The position numbers and the translations under genes were made by a program. Positions 11,366-23,335 of a DNA stretch of 64,000 nt are shown here, one piece after another. Source of the DNA: Polytrichum commune (Eukaryota; Streptophyta; Polytrichopsida; Polytrichales; Polytrichaceae); the NCBI GenBank assembly GCA_950295325.1, contig OX485809.1, positions 28,644,001-28,708,000 of the forward strand. Direction: 5' to 3'. Each line of letters begins with the position of its first letter. The first letter of the stretch is position 1. Under the pieces are notes generated by a model, which was not told where the DNA came from, did not search any database, and saw only the letters and a program-made list of their open reading frames with translations.

Positions 11366-11902
11366 TTGCATTGCGCAACATTTGTGTTTCAGGTTGGGGA
11401 GACAAATATAGTTATTTTAAGGAGGAAGGGAATGAGTTGGTTAAGGGCTGCTTTCCGAAGTATAAGGAATAGAGTTTATCTTTTTTTAAGGGAGGTGAGA
11501 GGAGCACTTAAGGCATGCTTGGTAGACATTTTGTTGCAAATATTTGGTGACTAAGCTAGCATGACATATGCAAAATTTTAGTTTTTTTGCTTTTCAAGGT
11601 TTTTTTAAGAAATTCAAATGCTTCCTTTTGAGTTATGATGTTTTTCCTTGAAACATTAGGACTTGTCAAGCTTTTGAATTAGGACCTATGGCTCTTTTGG
11701 GGTATTGTTTCCATACGTGGTGTGGGACACCATACATGGTTTTATACTTTATTAAGGGCGTATTTGCATGGTAAAAAAAAGGTACCCTATGATACCAATG
11801 CATGCTTTGTTGTTGAAAAAACATGAGGCAAAGTACCTTTAGAGAACTTTAACAAGGTTTCAATTGTTGCATCAATTCGAATCTAATTCAAAACTATGGC
11901 AA
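11366..11902 (+). other. Expected gag region of the gypsy relic, not readable
   Basis: This lies between the primer binding site and pol. Small open frames (for example 11366-11551) show no recognisable gag or zinc-knuckle motif, so only the position suggests gag. Confidence 0.3.
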
Positions 11903-12244
11903 GTACATCTAGATGAGGATATGCACATGTTTTGCATAAGATCACTTTGTCATCTCAATTGATGATGAACTTCTTAGGACAAGTACACATCAAGATGAGG
12001 ATATGCACATGTTTTGCATAAGATCACTTTGTCATCTCAATTGATGATGAACTTCTTAGGACAAGTACACATCAAGATGAGGATATGCACATGTTTTGCA
12101 TAAGATCACTTTGTCATCTCAATTGATGATGAACTTCTTAGGACAAGTACACATCAAGATGAGGATATGCACATGTTTTGCATAAGATCACTTTGTCATC
12201 TCAATTGATGATGAACTTCTTAGGACAAGTACACATCAAGATGC
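11903..12244 (+). repeat. 82-bp tandem array, four nearly identical units
   Basis: The phrase AGATGAGGATATGCACATG starts at 11911, 11993, 12075 and 12157, with the fifth partial start at 12239, an exact 82-bp spacing. The units look identical apart from the first upstream edge. 82 is not a multiple of three, so the array is not a coding repeat in one frame. Its identity inside a heavily mutated retrotransposon implies recent expansion or homogenisation. Confidence 0.95.
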
Positions 12245-12599
12245 ATATATTACAATACATATGTTTTAATGGTTGTTCGGGGTTCAAAGTAAAGAAGGGC
12301 AATTACACTTTGGTATTCCGCAATGGTGCTTGAGTTCCTATGGATGTGCACATTAAAGTCCATATTAAGATACAACAATATCAAAGTCAAGTTAATTACC
12401 TTGTCTTTAAGTTGAGCGATGATTTATTGACATGATATTGGGCAACAATTGGTTAGTACAACAAAATGCATGCTAGGATTTTTAATTTGAACGTATTGTG
12501 TGTTATAAGAGCCATCATAAAATGATTGTGTTTGTGAACCCAATACAAAGTCAAAGTTCAAATCCCCATAGACTCATTGTCATGCAATTCAAATGGCCA

Positions 12600-14390
12600 A
12601 TTTGAAAGGGGACAAACTCCCTCCTAGTTCGATTAACTACGGTTGGAGATGATGTAGAGATCACAGTGGCACCACCTTATAGCACAATGTTGGAGGAATT
12701 TGTTGAAAGTTACAACCTTTACCAAGTGGAATACCTCTAAATTGAGAAATGACCCATACTATTCTTTTTGAGTTGGATGGAAAACCACGTTTCAAGCTTA
12801 TCTATATGTTCAATCCTCTGGAGTTGTAGGAAACCAAAATGCAAATCAATAAATACTTGGAAAAATGATAGATTGAGCCCAATTTATCACCTCGTGGGTC
12901 TCCTAGATGATTTGTCAAGACAATTGATGGAGCATTGCAAATGATGATCAAGTTTTCATAAGCTTATCGAGAAGTTTGTGTTGATGTATCTTGATGACAT
13001 CATAATTTTCTCAAAGAGTGAGGAGGAACCTACACAATATTTAAAAAGAAATTTCCAAGTTTTAAGAGATAATTAATTTATGTCAAGACAACTAAGTGTC
13101 ATTGGAGGAAAAAAAAATTACGTTACTTAGGCCATGTTGACAGCAAAGAGGGCAATAAGGTGGATCCTAGGAAAACTAAAATTGTTACAAAGTGACATAT
13201 ACCTCTTCAAAATTGGACATATATGGTCTATCTTGGGGATGTGCAACTACTTTCACATATTCACCCATGGATATTCTACTTTAGTGGCACTTTTGACATC
13301 TTTGACACAAAGCAAGATTAAGTTCATTTCGATAGAGGATTGTGAACATGCCTTTGAAAATGTTGATTTTGCTTGAACACATGTGCCAATTTTGACCTTA
13401 CCCATGTTAAGGGAGTCATTTGAGGTCATTAGTGATGCTTCGTTAATAAAGGCATGAGCAGTTATGCTTCAAGGGGGAAGACCTATTGCCTTTGAAAGTA
13501 ATATTTTATCCCTTCCTAAGAGGAATTATATCAATAAAGATAATTAATTAGTAGTTGTTGTGCATGCACTGCGAACATGGCATTGGTACTTAAATGGGAT
13601 TGATTGCACTATGGTGACATACCACAAACCACTCGTGATTTTGAAGACACAACATAATTTATCAAGGCGTCAAAATTAATGGTTGATATTCTTGGAGCAT
13701 AATTTTGTCTAAAAAAGAGTATACCGCCCAAGATGTATCAAATGGTTGATCCCCTTAGTAGGAATCTACTAGACACGGGTGTTCTAAAGGCCTTGATGAC
13801 ACCCAAGGTAGTTTCAAGTGATTTGGTCCTTCAATTAGTGGCAACCGACATTATGTGAAAAAATCCCAGATTGTTAGATAATCAACCTAAGGGGGTATCA
13901 TGAGTTCGATAGTGATCCTAAGTTATATCATGCAATCATTGCAGGCATGTTATTGATCCTTGGTTCTCAAACACATACAATTCAAAACATTTTATTTTTG
14001 AAAATCACATATGGTGGCATGAGAAGGCGATGGTAGGTTTAAATGTGTCTTTCAAAGAGTTGAATATTAAGTCTTTTCTACTCCAATAATATCAAGACAC
14101 AATGTATAATGGTTGTGTTGGGCTAACCAAGACTTGGAAGAGGCTGCAAAAAAAACTTATGGTGGTATGAGATACAAGGGTCCATCAAGAGCTATATAAA
14201 ATCTTGTGAGATTTGCCAATGCAATAAAACTCATGCTCTGAAGCTAATCGGCCTATTACGACCATTGGAGATTCCCAAATGATCTGGTAGGTGGTTGACA
14301 TGGAATGTCCGTTGCATATCATTGTACATACTTCCACTTTCACATACAACTTTGACCATTTGGATCGATTCAAGAAAAATTTAATTTGGC
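12600..14390 (+). pseudogene. Ty3/gypsy pol relic: RT, RNase H, integrase N-terminus
   Basis: Motifs appear in the correct order across shifting frames. The reverse transcriptase start is near 12740-12960. The catalytic 'YLDDIIIFSKS' is at about 12988-13020. The connection region has 'HIFTHGYSTLVALL' and 'HAFENVDFA' (open piece 13134-13373). An RNase H domain with 'SDASL', 'RPIAFES' and 'ALRTWHWYLNG' lies at 13430-13600. An integrase zinc-binding region with 'SCEICQCNKTHA' followed by 'GLLRPLEIP' lies at 14190-14280. Stops and frameshifts run throughout, and the integrase core, 3' UTR and 3' LTR are missing or unrecognised. In life it would copy element RNA into DNA and insert it. The class is certain from domain order; the lineage is not. 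Confidence 0.85.
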
Positions 14391-14399
14391 TAATAATTA

Positions 14400-14790
14400 T
14401 GAAAAGTTATCGAAAATCAAAGTAAATATTCCCATTCTCTTTAAGTAAGCACACACAATCCCTTAATGAAGTGTTGAAATGTGATCTTAGGTATTTGTAT
14501 TTTGAGCACACATTTTAGTCTTATCATAACTCATACGTTGGACCCATGCCATCCCAACCCCATAGCACCCGTGCCTATGAATAAAGAATCGTGCACCTAG
14601 CATTGCTAAGCTTTGGGTCCCTCACCCATTTCAAACAAATAAGATGTTTGTGTTTCCATAGGGAGCTTGCCGCAACACTAAGACTCGAGCCATCGTTTTT
14701 TTGGTAATCACAACATGTAAATTCTCATGTCCGAAGATAAGTGGCGAGTGGAACTTACCAATGTTATGGAGGATGTGCAATCCACATTTC

Positions 14791-14821
<31 letters not shown>

Positions 14822-15874
14822 TCCTTTTTCTTACTAATCTCAATGGATGATTTTATCCCTTGACTAAGTGCACAACTTTGTAATTTTTATTTTTTAAATG
14901 TTAACTATTCTAGGATGAATGATGAACATCCTTAAAATAAACTATATTACAATCATTAAAATAAAAGCCTAATCTTTGCTTTCATTACAATTTGTTAGAA
15001 CTTTCTGACAAGTGTTTAAAAATATATAGTGATTAAAAAGAAAGAAAATACCCTCCTGCTAAGGAAATAAAAAATCCTACCCTCTAAACCCCCCGAAAAA
15101 GAAAAAGAAAAAGAACCCAAGCCTAACCTGGCCTCCAACCAACCTAGCCCCTAGCCCCAACCTAGGCCCCGCCCTAGCCTTTACCGCTCTACATTACCTC
15201 CATATGCACCCGGGTATCTTCCAGCGCAGAATCCGGGTATCTTCCAGCGCAAGACCCGGGTATCTGTTGCCTCCCTTGCAATGGCCTCCCAACTCCTATT
15301 GCACGTGGCACTGTAGCCCACCTCCCCTGTACACGTTCTTCCATAAGCCAACCCTGAAGACCCACGTGGCACTAGTCAGACGGGCTCTCCTCCTTTTTCA
15401 AGTAGCTTAGAAGAACGGGGAACGGCCAATGACCATGGCTACTCAATACACTAGGAGTGGAATGATTCTTGTTTGGACCCAAATGGTTAATTGCAAAAGT
15501 GGTGGTTTGAACACGATAGGTTAGATGCAAGGGTAGGTTAGATGTTGTGATTGGTCGGAGGGAGTGATTGGCTGGATAAATCATGTTTCACATCACTTGG
15601 GACCACTTTTTTGGGTGTCATTGGTGCCCTCCACTTGCCTAATGATGGGCCCAACTAGTGGATGACTCCCACCAATATGCAAGACTTTTCCAACGAACGG
15701 TTGAAACTAACACATGTGACATCCAATCTCTGGCTTGAAGTGACGGAAAAGCCCTCCATACTTGTTGGGAGTTGTCCGTTGGTTGTGCCCACCATCAGGT
15801 GTGTGGCAAGGTATGAGTTAACCGTTTTATCTGTGTTTGTGTACAAGATTATGATAAGTTGATGCTCAAATGAG
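14400..15874. other. Non-coding stretch with simple repeats
   Basis: It holds an (AT)n tract at 14795-14821, an A/G-rich tract at about 15090-15115 and a C/T-rich segment to 15180. Open frames near 15181-15584 arise from the GC-rich 23-bp repeat and lack motifs. Confidence 0.5.
15209..15265 (+). repeat. 23-bp tandem repeat, 2.5 units
   Basis: CCGGGTATCTTCCAGCGCA begins at 15210 and 15233 and starts again at 15256, a 23-bp period in locally GC-rich DNA. Confidence 0.9.
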
Positions 15875-15985
15875 GGAGATTCTACTATACAAGTAGGGGG
15901 TTGTTACTTACTTGCCTCTTTGGGAAAACATGAATGATTTTCTTTCCGGGGAATACAATCACAAAACAACTTGCATTCTTTCTTG
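15875..15985 (-). repeat. Dispersed repeat R2, reverse copy
   Basis: Diverged reverse complement of 1125-1235, including TACTATACAAGTAGGGGGTT and AAAACAACTTGCATTC. Confidence 0.65.
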
Positions 15986-16449
15986 TGTTCCGTGCTTCAT
16001 TACAAATGACATTTGCTTCTCTTTTTAAATCCCTAAACTTGCATGAATGTTGAACTTGTATAATATGTCATGTATTGCATTCTGCACTAACCTTAATTCA
16101 TCCACTCTTTGGTCAAGCATATATTACACTTGTAGAGACAATCCAAGTCAATTTACTAATACCTACAAGTATTTTTTTAAAAGAAAAATGAAAGTAAACA
16201 TAAAATAAAAAAATAGAATTAGGCTAAACTAGGCTGAAAAAAATTGTGCTAAATGCCCAAAATTTACCACCTCCAACCAAATAGTCCTATCATGTATACT
16301 AGATGTGATTGATGATCACCATTGAAGGTAATCAATGTTTTAGTTTTTAGGCATTGTATACATAAACTATGAATCTTAACTATGTGTTGATGATAGGTGT
16401 GTCGAAAATTGACCCTAGGCTCTCATTGTCAAGCCATGTTCACTTCTAG
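15986..16449. other. Non-coding stretch
   Basis: No gene or repeat boundary is recognised. Confidence 0.5.
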
Positions 16450-17425
16450 AGTCCGGGGAGGATTTTGGGCAGAATCGGTTAAAATGCTAGCATTTTCAAG
16501 TCTTACCAGTTACATGATGTGCAACATATTCAATGTTGTGACAAATTGGACCTCTTTATCATAATAACGAGGTAATTCATGAAAACACACAATAGATATT
16601 TTGCCACATATACAGAATAATTTGTCTTTCAAACGTCTTTACAAATATGCATATTTCTCTCATGAAATTGATGTGGACTTGGAGAAGGAATCAATAGTCC
16701 ATGATGTTGGTGAATAATAATTGCAAAAGAGACAGAAGCTAATGAGTCTCTTGATTAGGTTTTGAGATAGAGAACCTAGTTCCCTTCGTTCCCATGTTTT
16801 AACATCATCTCACATTAAATTATCCACATTTCATTTGTGAAAGATACATACTATTCGTTATGTCTCAAATTAATATATGGACCACAACAACATGGTCTAA
16901 TGTTTGGGTCGTCCTACCTAAACCATCTTGATATGAGTTCTTAATTTGGTGCTTGATATGAACACCCGCTTCAAAGTATTTGCATCTTACAACATTCTCC
17001 AATATCTGTGTGATTTTATCCATGTTCTTATATTTGTAACTGTCTCAAAATGCCGAAAAAGTCCCAAATTAACGAATATAATGATATATTAGTTCAATAT
17101 TAACTATGTACTTATACGTGTGTGGGACATGTTATATATACATTTATAACCTCTATAATATGACATTTTGGGGGTTCAAAAGTGTCGTATTAGCAATGTC
17201 ATAGTTGTATCATAGAGGTAGATTTCAACTAGAAGGTTTCGTTTACAAAATTTGTGTCATTATATCGAGGTTGTCGTTTATCAAGTGTCGTATTAGAGAC
17301 GTAGGATTGTATTCCATAGATTCCTCTTAAACAATTAGTATTTTTTGTGAAGTCTTGAACTTCAACCCGGTAATTGTGGATTTGAATTGATTCACGTGTA
17401 ACTCGCGGCCGTGGCCGACTCTCCT
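16450..17425 (+). repeat. AACCGGTT repeat family, copy 2, split by about 780 bp
   Basis: The left part (16455-16528: GGGGAGGATTTTGGGCAGAA ... CCAGTTACATG) and the right part (about 17308-17425: TTCCATAGATTCCTCTTAAA ... AACTTCAACCCGGTAA) match consecutive pieces of the copy at 22188-22410, where they are only about 55 bp apart. The intervening stretch is foreign to the family, so something was inserted or rearranged here. Confidence 0.6.
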
Positions 17426-17452
17426 TGTTCATTGTTCACTTCTTGGGTCCGC

Positions 17453-17469
17453 GGGGGGGGGGGGGGGGG
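17453..17469 (+). repeat. G17 homopolymer
   Basis: An uninterrupted run of 17 G immediately follows the repeat copy. Confidence 0.95.
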
Positions 17470-19869
17470 TGCATCAAATGAAATGAAATTGATTTTGAAG
17501 TCAAGGAAGCGGAAAAGGCTAATGGGACTAAAAGTACATCATGATGGTTTCAAACTAGCTAATTCTCTAGAGTGATGGAGTGCGGTAGCCTCTGTGAGAT
17601 AGAGGCTAATGTCAACTTGATGGTCTAATTAAAAGAAATACTTGAGGCTCCCTAGAACTACATCCTCAAATAGTGATGGAATCTCATCTCTAATTGGGTT
17701 ATAGGGGAATTTCCAACACAAAATATGCCTCATTTTCAACTGCATCATAGGAGGAAAAATGGCATAGTCTAGTATCTCTGTAGATAGGGATAGTCATCCA
17801 TTGTCCAATTTCAATTGCAAGTCTATGGTTCAAGTTGCGGTAGGCAACAATGATCTTGTGTTGAGGTGGAGGTAATCTAGCTTCTTCCCTAAGAGATAAA
17901 GAGTTTCACTCTTTTGCAAGAAATACCTCCTTAATATCATCATATATATATATATATTTATATTTAAGTGGTTGGGTTTTCATGGGTTTCCTAGTAAGAT
18001 ATACTCATGATGTCTTCCATATGGTTGTCAATGTGTGCCATGTGTTAAAACCTTGTGTCAGGAAAGTGAGGTTGCTTTATCGGCTAACTAAGAGGGGGGT
18101 AGATGGGCAAGTTGTTGTTGAAAGTCCGTAATGACCTTGAGAGCATATAATTCTATGGGAAGGATCCGACCAATAAAATATGATAAGGAGTCAAAGAATG
18201 CACTTCGATGTGAGTCATCATATGCATCTTCCTGCCATCTTCAAAAACATTCTAATGTAGCCCATACAATACCACATGGGTGTACAAAAGAGGAGTTTGG
18301 CTTACAAAATATACATATGAGAGGGGTTTTGTTCCACTTAGTATTGTACAAAGACATAAGGTACCATAAATTTTTGGGGAGAGTAAGTACTTAGTATACT
18401 CTAAGGGCCTCCTTAAGGTTTCTCACATGAGGAGTTTAGTTCATTCATATAGACATGATAGCCCCCAAAAGTTTGTAAATATTAATCTACAAAGCAAATA
18501 CTTATCATCCCATGCAATCATGCTTTATTGACTTTGTCAATACATAGATTTATAAGCATGTATTCAAGGAGTGCCAAGGAAAACTCCAATTGATTGTATT
18601 TTTGTATTCATACTTGAGACAATTTAAGTAGAAAGAGTTCAAACTTGACACAGACAAACACACACACACATGAAAATATTATGTAGTGTAAGATTTTTGT
18701 GAAGTCTTCTTTTTTGTCTTTGCAAAATTTATATACATGAGGTTTAAATAAGGGTTCCTGCCCTTCCCACATGTATATAGCTCTGACTCTCAAAAATTAA
18801 AGTGCCCCCCCACTCCCCATTGGTTCACTCTACGCAAAATCATTACGGGTATATTCCTTACTTTATGGTTCGAATAAAAGCATTTCAACACATGAAGGCC
18901 ATGCCACAATAATAGTCATATGAACTCTTAAATTGGTTTAGAGAGCAAGCATGATCAAATATACAGAAAAATGCTCTAGAATAGTAAAACCATTATGATG
19001 TTTTTGGTCAAACATCTAAAAATAATAGCAAAGTGTTGTTTAAATTGGATTCTTTTTCATGGTGCCCTCTATTGTTGGGTTGGGCATTCAAATATAGAAT
19101 ATAAAGATGAGGTCTTCAAAAATTGTCATTAAAAATACTATTCAAAAGGTAATGGCTATATATGGTTTGGGCGTAAATTTCATGACCTTAAATACTTTGA
19201 AGTTGGAATTTTTTCATATTCCTTGAATTCGTTATAAACTTAAGGGCACCATTACAAAAATTTGTAGAAAAACATAAATTTAATGTATTTTTATCATGTT
19301 TCAAACACATTTTAAACAACTATGTTATCAATATATCTACTTGCACCGTCTTTTAAAGTATGTACACTTTCCCTGGAGAAAAACTTGTTAACATAAATCA
19401 ATTAACATAAAGCTTTGTAGATCAATGTGTTTCTCAAATTTTTATGATTTTTGCTTCACAAAATTCAAAGTTAATGTATAGTTTTGAATCACTTTCACTT
19501 AACCTATGTAGGGTAACGGAGTTGTGTACATAACCATACTTGCACCCTTTAGTAGGAGGGCCACTTTAATGTCAATGTTCCAATATGAGGAAAAGTGCAA
19601 AATAACCCAGAGATAATAACTAAGAAGGCACTTGTTAACAAATGTGAGAGTCTTCCTTCAAATATCTAAACAACCTAAGTGGTCATGTTAGTACATAATG
19701 GTCAAAGATAGCCTTGAGATAGGGTAGACCAAAAAAAATAAAAAATAAAAAATCGTCTATGCCTCAAGTGCAAAGGGGAAGTCTTTGAGTAGTCTTCTTG
19801 AAGAAGGTTACTCTCTTACATGTGTGCACACAACCGCAAGCATCTAGGTGTTGGGGTGACTTGTGTAAC
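17470..19869. other. AT-rich non-coding stretch
   Basis: No coding, RNA or transposon motif is seen. A short (AT)n tract lies near 17941-17956 and a (CA)n-like tract near 18655-18669. Confidence 0.5.
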
Positions 19870-19873
19870 CACA

Positions 19874-20319
19874 GGGGGGGGGGGGGGGTCACTCCATTGT
19901 CAAGTTGAACACCACGTGCGACCAAAAAAAACTTCTTTTGGTAAGTTGCACCACCAAAATGGGTCAAAATTTTATCAATTTTTTTCATGAGTAGATATAC
20001 ACAGTACCTATGACATAGTTAAAAGTGGTAACTAAATTTGATGATTTGTTTTTTTCATAAAACATACCGTTTCTAACTAGAATGACACAAAATTGAACTA
20101 AAACAATTACTAAAAAAAATAAAGATGACTAAAAATTTCAAAAAAATATACAAAAGATACTATCAATGGTTATGTGTATGTAGAAAAAATATCATAAATT
20201 TTAAAATTATATATGGCATGTAATATAGGGGTAGCAAACTTTGTCCGCATGTGGTGTCAACTTGACAATGAAGTGACCTCCCCGTGTGTGTAACCCACTT
20301 GACAACCCCCCCCCCCCCC
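19874..20319. repeat. Fold-back repeat capped by G15 and C14 runs
   Basis: TCACTCCATTGTCAAGTTGA (19889-19908) is the near-perfect inverse of TCAACTTGACAATGAAGTGA (20257-20276). The left arm follows 15 G (19874-19888); after the right arm lie a short C tract and a C14 run (20306-20319). A non-autonomous inverted-repeat element is likely. Confidence 0.6.
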
Positions 20320-21011
20320 TATGTATTTAATTAAGAAATTAAAGAACATGCACTTTCGATAACCATAACAAAATAAGGGTAGATCTAATTTTCAATCCAA
20401 TTATTGCAGATGTTTTATTATGGATTTGCTAATGCACCACAAGTTTTGTTGTGTAAATCTAATGGGTAGAAGTTGGAGACCTTGAAGAAAACCAAATAAC
20501 ACCCACAATCTAAACCTCAATTTTTTTGGAGTTTTCCATTACACTATTTTATAAACCTCGATTTTTATTGTACCTAAAAGGAAGGATGTTGCTCATGATT
20601 TTAAGATCACATCAATATGGCATGAATATTTAGTGATTTCATGATTTGTTTATAATCGATTTAGAATCATTAAGCTTCAAGAACTTGTGATACATATATG
20701 CAATAAAATCACGGTCCAATCTTTCATGATTGTCTTAAGAAAAAGCTATGCACTTTGAGGTAAGAAAAAGAATCCATACAAAATTGACAATTGTCAAAAT
20801 GAGTTCACATTACTATATGTAGTAATTGATCAACGAAGGGAAAGTTTGTTCATTCTTGACTTTAAAAATCTATTGTGAACAACCATCTTATCATATGGGA
20901 ACGGGATTATCGCCACTCACAATAAAACCTCACCAGTAATACGGATGATACCTATAATCATGACCATGCTAGTACCTTTCTTATGGACGAAATTGCAAGT
21001 AACCAATGAAC
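20320..21011. other. AT-rich non-coding stretch
   Basis: Nothing recognisable beyond scattered short open frames. Confidence 0.5.
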
Positions 21012-21340
21012 TAAGGGCCGGTTTACACTATGGACCAGGAAGTCGTCCCATGACTCTGTAAGAGCACTGATTAGCTGTAGACCATGTTTAACATTTGTGG
21101 ACATTCAACTTCTGCTGCCGGACTTCGCAATAACTGGGCATGGCCTTCCCTGTTCTGCATCGTTGATTACCTAATTAAGCAGCCTTACGACTTCTGGAAG
21201 ATCAACCTGCTTGCCATAGTACAGCGTGATTTAGCTGGCCTTCATTTGAGGAACAACAAATGAATTCTTCTTCACTTGCATCCACAATGTTTCGTACATC
21301 AGCAGCGTGCACAAACATTCTGGCAGTCTAGAGCAGTGCC
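21012..21340 (+). repeat. GGGCC-type MITE end, second copy
   Basis: TAA followed by GGGCCGGTTTACACTATGG (21012-21033) matches the end at 2204. A TWA target next to GGGCC is the PIF/Harbinger pattern. The other end was not located. Confidence 0.5.
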
Positions 21341-21342
21341 GC

Positions 21343-21945
21343 CGGGAAGTTTTTGGGCATAGTCGGTCATGATCCTAGTGATTCTAAATCCAGCCGGTTA
21401 CATGTGGACATCTTCTGGTTTTGCTTTCATTCATTTGAGGTATATTCTATAGATTCCTCTAACATGATCGGTAATTCTCCTGAAGCCGTGAACTTCAACC
21501 GGTTATTTCTCAACTCAACCGGTTCATCTTAACTAACTGCCGGTTCTCCCTGGACATAGGTCTAGAGTGTTGAAGGGTTGGAAGATGCGACATGTGCTTC
21601 TCGTGACTTGGGTTATGTACCAGGAGGCATTCCCATCCAATTAAAGTTATGAAAAGTACAGACTCTTCGGTGGATGCGAACTAAAAGAGATGTTGACGAG
21701 GAGGAAGTGGCAGATACAATGAACCAGGAGAACCGTCCACTAGTTACAGATGAACTAGTTGAGTTTGAGAAATGACCAGTTGAAGTTGGAGACTTCAGGA
21801 AAATCATTGAAGAGGAATATATAGAATATACCTGAAAGTAATAACAATTAACTGAAAGATCACAAGATCACGTAAACCGGTTGGACTTGGAAACACTAGG
21901 ATTTTGACCAATGATGCCCAAAAATCTCCCCGACACTGGACAGCT
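21343..21945. repeat. Inverted pair of AACCGGTT repeats, copies 3 and 4
   Basis: A forward unit (21343-21557) and a reverse unit (about 21722-21945) face each other across about 165 bp. The forward unit runs from TTTTTGGGCATAGTCGGT through AACTTCAACCGGTTATTTC to GCCGGTTCTCCCTGGACAT. The reverse unit mirrors it and ends ATGCCCAAAAATCTCCCCGA. The pair could form a long hairpin in RNA. Confidence 0.75.
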
Positions 21946-22187
21946 ATTCCTACCAAGTCTGGCATCGTCAAACACAGTGCCTCTTGCTCTCAACCCTGGG
22001 TCAATCTGGAGGACAAGGGTGGATCTCGCAGGCCATACTAACGAATCACAAAACTAGTTATGTTCTGGACAGGCAGTGGCTCCCCAAACGGCTGTTGCAC
22101 CGAGGAGATGACATTGTATCGTGTTGGAAGTCTGCAACTACTCACACAAAAAGAAAACTGGGGAATCAATGCTTACCTGCAGCAGTG

Positions 22188-22412
22188 ATCGGGGAGATTT
22201 TTGGGCATAATCGGTTGAGATCCTAGTGTTTGCAAGTCCAACCGGTTACATGTTGACATTCTTCGGTTTTCCTTTATTAAATTGGGGTATATTCTATAAA
22301 TTCCTCTAAACTGATCGGTAAGTTTCCTGCAGTCTTGAACTTCAACCGGTTATTTCTCAAACTCAACCGGTTCATCTGTAACAAACTGCCGGTTCTCCCT
22401 GATCATAGACCT
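22188..22412 (+). repeat. AACCGGTT repeat family, copy 5
   Basis: This is the fullest copy: TCGGGGAGATTTTTGGGCAT, then CAAGTCCAACCGGTTACATG, then AACTTCAACCGGTTATTTCT, then ACTCAACCGGTTCATCTGTA, then CTGCCGGTTCTCCCTGATCA. It carries several AACCGGTT palindromes. Confidence 0.75.
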
Positions 22413-22803
22413 GCAGTGTCTGCCAATCCACACATTGAAGACAATGTGTCGAATGGGTTGTAAATCCAAGCAATGGGTGTCCATGTATGGCACATGCATG
22501 TGAATAAAAGTTCAATCACATGTGATCATTCTTGGCATAATACTACTAAAATTCCATTCTCACGGTCCATAGTCACGACTCCCAATCATCGAGATGGAAT
22601 TTCCTTAACATCCTCCGGCCTGCCAATTTGAACGACGTTCACTCTGAGATGACTCACTGTTGTTCGTATAACATCATGCTGCCACTCAAATATTCTGCTT
22701 GTTGTAATCAAGAATCCTGCTTCAGAAGAAGGTACTGTAAGCAAACGTGAGCCCCTGCATTCTCCTTGAATGCGATTATCATCACTTCGGAAAATGGTGA
22801 TTT

Positions 22804-22824
22804 GGGGGGGGGGGGGGGGGGGGG
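22804..22824 (+). repeat. G21 homopolymer
   Basis: An uninterrupted run of 21 G, the longest in the window. Confidence 0.95.
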
Positions 22825-23157
22825 TTATTAACATATTTGGTGTCACCTGGTGTCACCAACACTAAATGTTAACCCAACATTATTTGTCATTCCTTGTAAA
22901 TTTTTTGGGGGATTATAGATAAATTACAGTGTTACAATTACTATCACTTATCAAGTGATTTTTCATCCAAATTGGAATCGTCCATGACAATATTTCATCA
23001 CAAGTTGCTGACAAGAGAAGGTAGGGTTTTGGCCAATGCATGTACATCCATGACAACATCTGTTCACTTATTCAGAAGAAGTGGCATCCGAAAAGTTACA
23101 ATAGTGACATAAAATACCATATGACACTAAATATCATATTTAGTTTAGTGTAGTTAC

Positions 23158-23335
23158 AGTTGAACCAATTGAGTTTGAGAAATAACTGATTGAAGTTCAA
23201 GGCTACAGGAAAATAATTGATTATCTTAGAGGAATTTATGGGATCTACCCCAAATCAATAAAGAAAATCAAAACATGTAACCGGTTGGGCTTGGAAACAT
23301 TAGGATCTCGACCAATTATGCCCAAAATCCTCCCT
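23158..23335 (-). repeat. AACCGGTT repeat family, copy 6 (reverse)
   Basis: ACCAATTGAGTTTGAGAAAT through ACATGTAACCGGTTGGGCTT to AATTATGCCCAAAATCCTCC, in reverse relative to copy 5. Several CCGG sites have decayed (for example TAACTGATTG for TAACCGGTTG). Confidence 0.7.

Noticed and set aside
11903-12244. Regular direct repeats, CRISPR-like at first sight
   Set aside because: Units are contiguous with no unique spacers, in plant DNA; a simple tandem array.
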